Origin: Clostridiales bacterium
GTDB lineage: Bacteria; Bacillota; Clostridia; Tissierellales; Dethiosulfatibacteraceae
DNA length: 10,066 nt
Reading direction: 5' to 3'
NCBI GenBank assembly: GCA_003446975.1
Contig: DMAP01000234.1
Span: forward strand, 1 to 10,066
The notes below the pieces were generated by a model. It saw only the letters and a list, made by a program, of their open reading frames with translations, was not told the origin of the DNA and did no database searches. This document shows, one piece after another, positions 7,105 through 10,066 of this stretch (within the stretch, counting starts at the first letter, position 1; every line of letters begins with the position of its first letter). A program made the position numbers and the translations under genes.

Positions 7105-7163
7105 AAAATCCTTTCCATTGATCAATCGGATACATTCATTATATCATCATTGGAAAGGATTTT
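7105..7163. repeat. Long inverted repeat: likely grd terminator and binding-site mask
   Basis: Arms AAAATCCTTTCCA (7105-7117) and TGGAAAGGATTTT (7151-7163) are perfect over 13 bp, and extend with one mismatch to 18 nt (7105-7122 with 7146-7163), leaving a 23-nt loop. On the minus strand it begins 11 nt after the grdD stop and ends in TTTTT, so it can act as a terminator of the grd operon. Its 3' arm contains the AAAGGA ribosome binding site of the next gene, and the loop holds a promoter. Confidence 0.75.
7138..7146 (-). promoter_or_regulatory. Extended -10 promoter for the 2H-to-activator operon
   Basis: The minus strand reads TGATATAAT, a perfect extended -10 element (TGN-TATAAT). The -35 region at 16-17 nt is poor (TGAAAA/ATGAAA), which extended -10 promoters tolerate. 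The transcription start would be near 7131, about 30 nt before the ATG at 7100 and downstream of the 5' arm of the inverted repeat. Confidence 0.6.
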
Positions 7164-7174
7164 CATTTGATTTA

Positions 7175-8353
7175 TCAGCAATCTTCAGCCTCTCTGGCCA
7201 CATGATTGTTTTTCTCTAGAATTTCAATTGCTCGAGTTAAGTTTTTTTCACTCACCAGAACAATAGGACCGGTGCATCCCATACCTCTTTCAGCATATAC
7301 ATCTTCATGCCATAACATTTGGACAGCTGATTCCAGATCCATGATGTCAATTCCTGAAATCTGAGCAGTTACAACTTCTTTGTTGGGCATTAGAATCTGT
7401 TTTTCGGATTTGATTGATCCTTTTGTTAGCTCATACAGTATGTTTTCAAGTCCAGCGGCCTTTGCCTTTTTAAACTCATCCTTAGACTTTTCAATTAAAT
7501 TGCCTTTTGCCAGTTTAGCAGCATATCTGATAGCATTGGCTACTACTGGAATCCCTGATGCCCTAGACAGGATCAAGATGATTTTGTTGTAGTTCTCACC
7601 AATTCCAGGTCCATATCCATAACCTGCCGATTCATAATTGCCTCCGGTGGTGTATGAGGAAAAAACTTTCATCATGATATTGCCGGTAAGTGTATCAGCC
7701 ACCATTACATCTGAGGAGCCTGACAGCAAGTCATTGCCTCTCATAACACAGCCACCGTCGGCTCTGACTGATTCACCAAAATTGATCTGATAGCCATTTG
7801 AATTCAGTTTTTTTAGAGCTGACTCCACTTGTCTACTTCCATCAAGATTGAGTATGCCTACCGATGGATTCTCAATGCCCATTGTCTTGGCGGTAATAAT
7901 GCCATAAAGCGTATTTTTGACCATTGCCTCCACTCGATTGGTAGAAGCGGTTCCGGTTGTGGTGGCCAAAAAGATGTCCTTTCCTAAGCCCGGTGTGATG
8001 GCTTTGCCGACAGTTGCCACGCCAATAGGAAAATTGTAATGCATGGTGACACATGCGTCTATCTCACCATTTTCAAGGAGATCTTCCATTTTTCTGTACA
8101 TTTCGTCTTCCGTATTGGATTCTGCAATCCGCAGTTCGGTATCCACTTTGGGTCCAATTAATACAACTTTTAAGTCATCATTTTCCTTTTGGGCTTTTTC
8201 AGCCCCCTTGATGACATTTTCAATGCCATGTTCGCTTCCTAGGGTTGTGATGCCAACCCTTGATTGACTGCCAAATTTTCCCGAGTCTATAGCTTCACCG
8301 ATTTCAAGAAATATCTCGCCAATCATCTTTTTTGATTCTTTCAACTTATCCAT
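7175..8353 (-). CDS. grdD: Glycine/sarcosine/betaine reductase protein C, subunit GrdD
   Basis: A 392-residue protein, full length for GrdD, the PlsX-like subunit of protein C. With GrdC it takes the acetyl group from the carboxymethyl-selenoether on GrdA and releases acetyl phosphate for ATP synthesis in the cytoplasm. The C-terminal ERGMGCTGPIVLVSE places Cys360 at the position of the acetyl-accepting cysteine (Cys359) described in Eubacterium acidaminophilum GrdD. A further cysteine at 101 (EIDACVTMHYNFP) and the GYGYGPGIGENYNK segment also fit the family. Two ATGs occur in tandem at 8356 and 8353; the second is 6 nt from AGGAGG (8365-8360) and is preferred. That site overlaps the TAG of grdC, so the two are translationally coupled. 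The gene ends with TGA followed at once by TAA. Confidence 0.95.
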   Translation of the reverse strand: MDKLKESKKMIGEIFLEIGEAIDSGKFGSQSRVGITTLGSEHGIENVIKGAEKAQKENDDLKVVLIGPKVDTELRIAESNTEDEMYRKMEDLLENGEIDACVTMHYNFPIGVATVGKAITPGLGKDIFLATTTGTASTNRVEAMVKNTLYGIITAKTMGIENPSVGILNLDGSRQVESALKKLNSNGYQINFGESVRADGGCVMRGNDLLSGSSDVMVADTLTGNIMMKVFSSYTTGGNYESAGYGYGPGIGENYNKIILILSRASGIPVVANAIRYAAKLAKGNLIEKSKDEFKKAKAAGLENILYELTKGSIKSEKQILMPNKEVVTAQISGIDIMDLESAVQMLWHEDVYAERGMGCTGPIVLVSEKNLTRAIEILEKNNHVAREAEDC

Positions 8354-8359
8354 CATCAG

Positions 8360-8365
8360 CCTCCT
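8360..8365 (-). promoter_or_regulatory. grdD ribosome binding site overlapping the grdC stop
   Basis: AGGAGG on the minus strand shares its first two bases (8365-8364) with the last two of the TAG of grdC (8366-8364). Ribosomes finishing grdC are placed at the grdD start, which would keep the two subunits of protein C in balance. Confidence 0.75.
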
Positions 8366-9899
8366 ACTCCTTGATCAGGTTGGCGCCGAAATCTCTCATA
8401 GCTTCCGCTATCAATTTCTTTATTTCCTGTTTCGATACTGCTGCATTATCATCCATTTTTCTGTTTTGCTCCAAAATAACAGAAACCCCATCAAACAAAT
8501 TCGTCATTCTTGCCAGGAATAAACTCCCTTTTCCAACTATCATGGCACGTTTGATGTTGCCTGCCAAAAGCTCTTCTCTGGCAAACCCTACATATGGAAC
8601 GCCTGAAGGGATATGTCCTTGTGTTGGTGCCCAACCTTGCATGCCGTGCTTTTTGACAAAATCCATCAGGTCATTTTTATCCATTTCACCTCTCTTTACC
8701 GCAAGGGCACCAATCATCTTATAATTCGATAATGGAACATCTCCAGCCCCTGCAGGTTTGGTGACATCAGGATTCTGCATTTCGACTGAATACTTGTCAA
8801 CGTCTGTAATTTTCATATTGCCTTTGTCTAGTGGCATGGTGATCAAAGCCGTAATAACAGCTTGGGGAGAAGATCCGGTACCCACATTGTGTTTGCCCAC
8901 CAGATCATTTCTGATGATCGGATTGATACCGTCGTTCTCGCTGACCAATATTCCAAAGCCTCCAAGTACATCCTCAAGGATTGGCATACCTTTCTTGACA
9001 TGATCCTTGCCGTTCATTCCCAGCTTTGCAGTTGCACCACCTGCCACAATAGCGACATTTTTATAGACTCCTGCCTGAACCAATGCGGATGCTTGAATGA
9101 GGGCGTGTGTCGGCGCGGCACAAAAGCCTCTGATATCAGACCCAGTGGCATTTACCGCTCCAGCAATCTCAGCGATAGCCTTGGCAAAATTTCCACCACC
9201 CCTTTGATTCATGTCTCCACATGCTTCTTCTGAACATTCTATAATGTAATCTATTTCATCGATTTCCAGGTCGACATTGTTGATCAGGTGCTTCAGGGCC
9301 AGTATACCTGATGCTTTCGACACAATATTCTCGAACATGATGTGGGCTGTCAAATTCACATCGGAATCATGTGCTTTCTTGACGCATCCTATAAGATTGC
9401 CATCATTGTAGATTCCCTCACCGTGATTTTCGTCTACTTCCTTTTGAATGACATCAATATCAATACCTTCTTTGATTTTCGAAGCGTACTGATCTCCAAA
9501 CAAAGGATGATTTGCCAGTTTTTCTTTAACTGTTTCTGAAAAATTTCTCTCAAGCATGACCAAATCAAATGAATCGGACAGTTTCATCAGTCCTATGAAT
9601 TCATCCTGTGGCATTATCTCTCCGAATTTCCCAAATCGCTGCTTTATTTTGACATCTTTATCATACCAAGGCATCTCCAGTGTATCCAGATCCTCAGGTT
9701 TCATATTTCCTATATATACCTGGCTGGGAGCGTAATTCAAGACCTGTTCATATGTTCTAATATGAGCCCCTATTGCCTTGATATATTCTGAGTTTGGATT
9801 AGCCGTTTTTTCCATCGTTTGTGTGGTTCCATTGTGTATGATCATATCCGGTGTGTTCACCAGAATATAGCTTGTTCCTTTCACTACCGAATGACTCAT
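8364..9899 (-). CDS. grdC: Glycine/sarcosine/betaine reductase protein C, subunit GrdC
   Basis: A 511-residue protein, full length for GrdC, the thiolase/KAS III-like subunit of protein C. It begins with a family-specific N-terminal part (MSHSVVKGTSYILVNTPDMI) and contains the condensing-enzyme-like core with Cys260 in GSDIRGFCAAPTHA, a candidate for acetyl transfer, followed by the AIVAGGATAKLGMNGKDH and NVGTGSSPQAVITAL segments. The gene starts at ATG 9899 with GGAGG 5 nt upstream, 75 nt after the end of grdA, and overlaps the ribosome binding site of grdD. It works with GrdD on carboxymethyl-GrdA to give acetyl phosphate. Protein C is shared by glycine, sarcosine and betaine reductases, so this gene does not reveal the substrate. 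Confidence 0.95.
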   Translation of the reverse strand: MSHSVVKGTSYILVNTPDMIIHNGTTQTMEKTANPNSEYIKAIGAHIRTYEQVLNYAPSQVYIGNMKPEDLDTLEMPWYDKDVKIKQRFGKFGEIMPQDEFIGLMKLSDSFDLVMLERNFSETVKEKLANHPLFGDQYASKIKEGIDIDVIQKEVDENHGEGIYNDGNLIGCVKKAHDSDVNLTAHIMFENIVSKASGILALKHLINNVDLEIDEIDYIIECSEEACGDMNQRGGGNFAKAIAEIAGAVNATGSDIRGFCAAPTHALIQASALVQAGVYKNVAIVAGGATAKLGMNGKDHVKKGMPILEDVLGGFGILVSENDGINPIIRNDLVGKHNVGTGSSPQAVITALITMPLDKGNMKITDVDKYSVEMQNPDVTKPAGAGDVPLSNYKMIGALAVKRGEMDKNDLMDFVKKHGMQGWAPTQGHIPSGVPYVGFAREELLAGNIKRAMIVGKGSLFLARMTNLFDGVSVILEQNRKMDDNAAVSKQEIKKLIAEAMRDFGANLIKE

Positions 9900-9922
9900 T
9901 TTATCCTCCGATTATTGAAAAT

Positions 9923-9954
9923 CAGGGTATTAATTTTTACAAAATAATACCCTG
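9923..9954. repeat. Intercistronic hairpin between grdA and grdC
   Basis: Perfect 10-bp arms, CAGGGTATTA (9923-9932) and TAATACCCTG (9945-9954), with a 12-nt loop that is A/T-rich and may pair further. On the minus strand it is followed by ATTTTC, too short a T-run for a strong terminator, then by the grdC ribosome binding site. It could be a partial terminator or an mRNA-stabilising 3' end for the grdA message. Confidence 0.7.
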
Positions 9955-9974
9955 TCTGTTATGGTTGCTCGTTC

Positions 9975-10066
9975 TTAGCAGTATTTACAGAACTGATCTC
10001 TGATGGATGCCATTTCATTAATGATGTCGTCCACATCGAGAACCATTTCCATCATGCCAATCTGAT
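9975..10066 (-). CDS. grdA: Glycine/sarcosine/betaine reductase selenoprotein A, C-terminal end
   Basis: Only the last 29 codons and the TAA are visible; the rest lies beyond the right edge. The peptide QIGMMEMVLDVDDIINEM, then ASIRDQFCKYC, closely matches the conserved C-terminus of GrdA, the small selenoprotein of about 155-160 residues that carries the carboxymethyl group between protein B and protein C. The selenocysteine UGA and its recoding hairpin, found in the N-terminal third of the gene, are outside the window. It is followed by a hairpin and then grdC. In the common glycine reductase order grdB would come next, so its absence here is notable. Confidence 0.85.
   Translation of the reverse strand, partial: QIGMMEMVLDVDDIINEMASIRDQFCKYC

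Noticed and set aside
7172..7177. TGA at the end of grdD as a selenocysteine codon
   Set aside because: It is followed immediately by TAA, the protein is already full length, and the active-site residue is an ordinary Cys at 360.
8332..8724. Plus-strand open frame of 130 codons
   Set aside because: It is antisense to grdC and the start of grdD, both well supported, and shows no family features or ribosome binding site.

Overview
This AT-rich window reads almost entirely on the minus strand and looks like a chromosomal piece of an anaerobic, amino-acid-fermenting member of the Firmicutes (Clostridia/Tissierellia type). The main evidence is a glycine/sarcosine/betaine reductase block (grdA-grdC-grdD), typical of Stickland fermenters. 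AGGAGG-type ribosome binding sites, TTG starts and clostridial-type protein families agree with this. TAA, TAG and TGA all occur as ordinary stops. No species call is possible from the sequence alone.

In transcription order (right to left), region 1 (10066-7175) holds the last 29 codons of the selenoprotein gene grdA, a perfect 10-bp hairpin in the grdA-grdC gap, then grdC and grdD, which are translationally coupled. GrdC and GrdD form protein C, which releases acetyl phosphate from the carboxymethyl-selenoether formed on GrdA. grdB does not sit between grdA and grdC, unlike the common glycine reductase order.

Region 2 (7163-2018) begins with a long inverted repeat that contains an extended -10 promoter in its loop. 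A tightly packed run follows: a 2H phosphoesterase-fold protein, a three-helix membrane protein, a VOC-fold protein, a GH3 beta-glucosidase gene broken by one in-frame TAA, and a PAS/AAA+/Fis sigma-54 activator. The activator starts at TTG 13 nt after the end of the GH3 reading frame, so its expression probably depends on transcription through the broken GH3 gene.

Region 3 (2017-1) is the likely target of that activator. A near-perfect sigma-54 promoter (-24/-12, GG-N10-GC) precedes a CitMHS-family transporter gene. The gap upstream carries two copies of the same palindrome, TTTCT-N8-AGAAA, at about -75 and -152, plus a degenerate third copy. The transporter is followed after 56 nt by an AtuA-family (DUF1446) gene that runs off the left edge. 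Together these read as a substrate-inducible uptake-and-catabolism module for a citrate-like or other carboxylic acid whose identity cannot be read here.

There is no rRNA, tRNA, CRISPR array, insertion sequence or prophage in the window, and no gene-free stretch longer than 300 bases; the largest gap is the 221-nt regulatory region 1797-2017.
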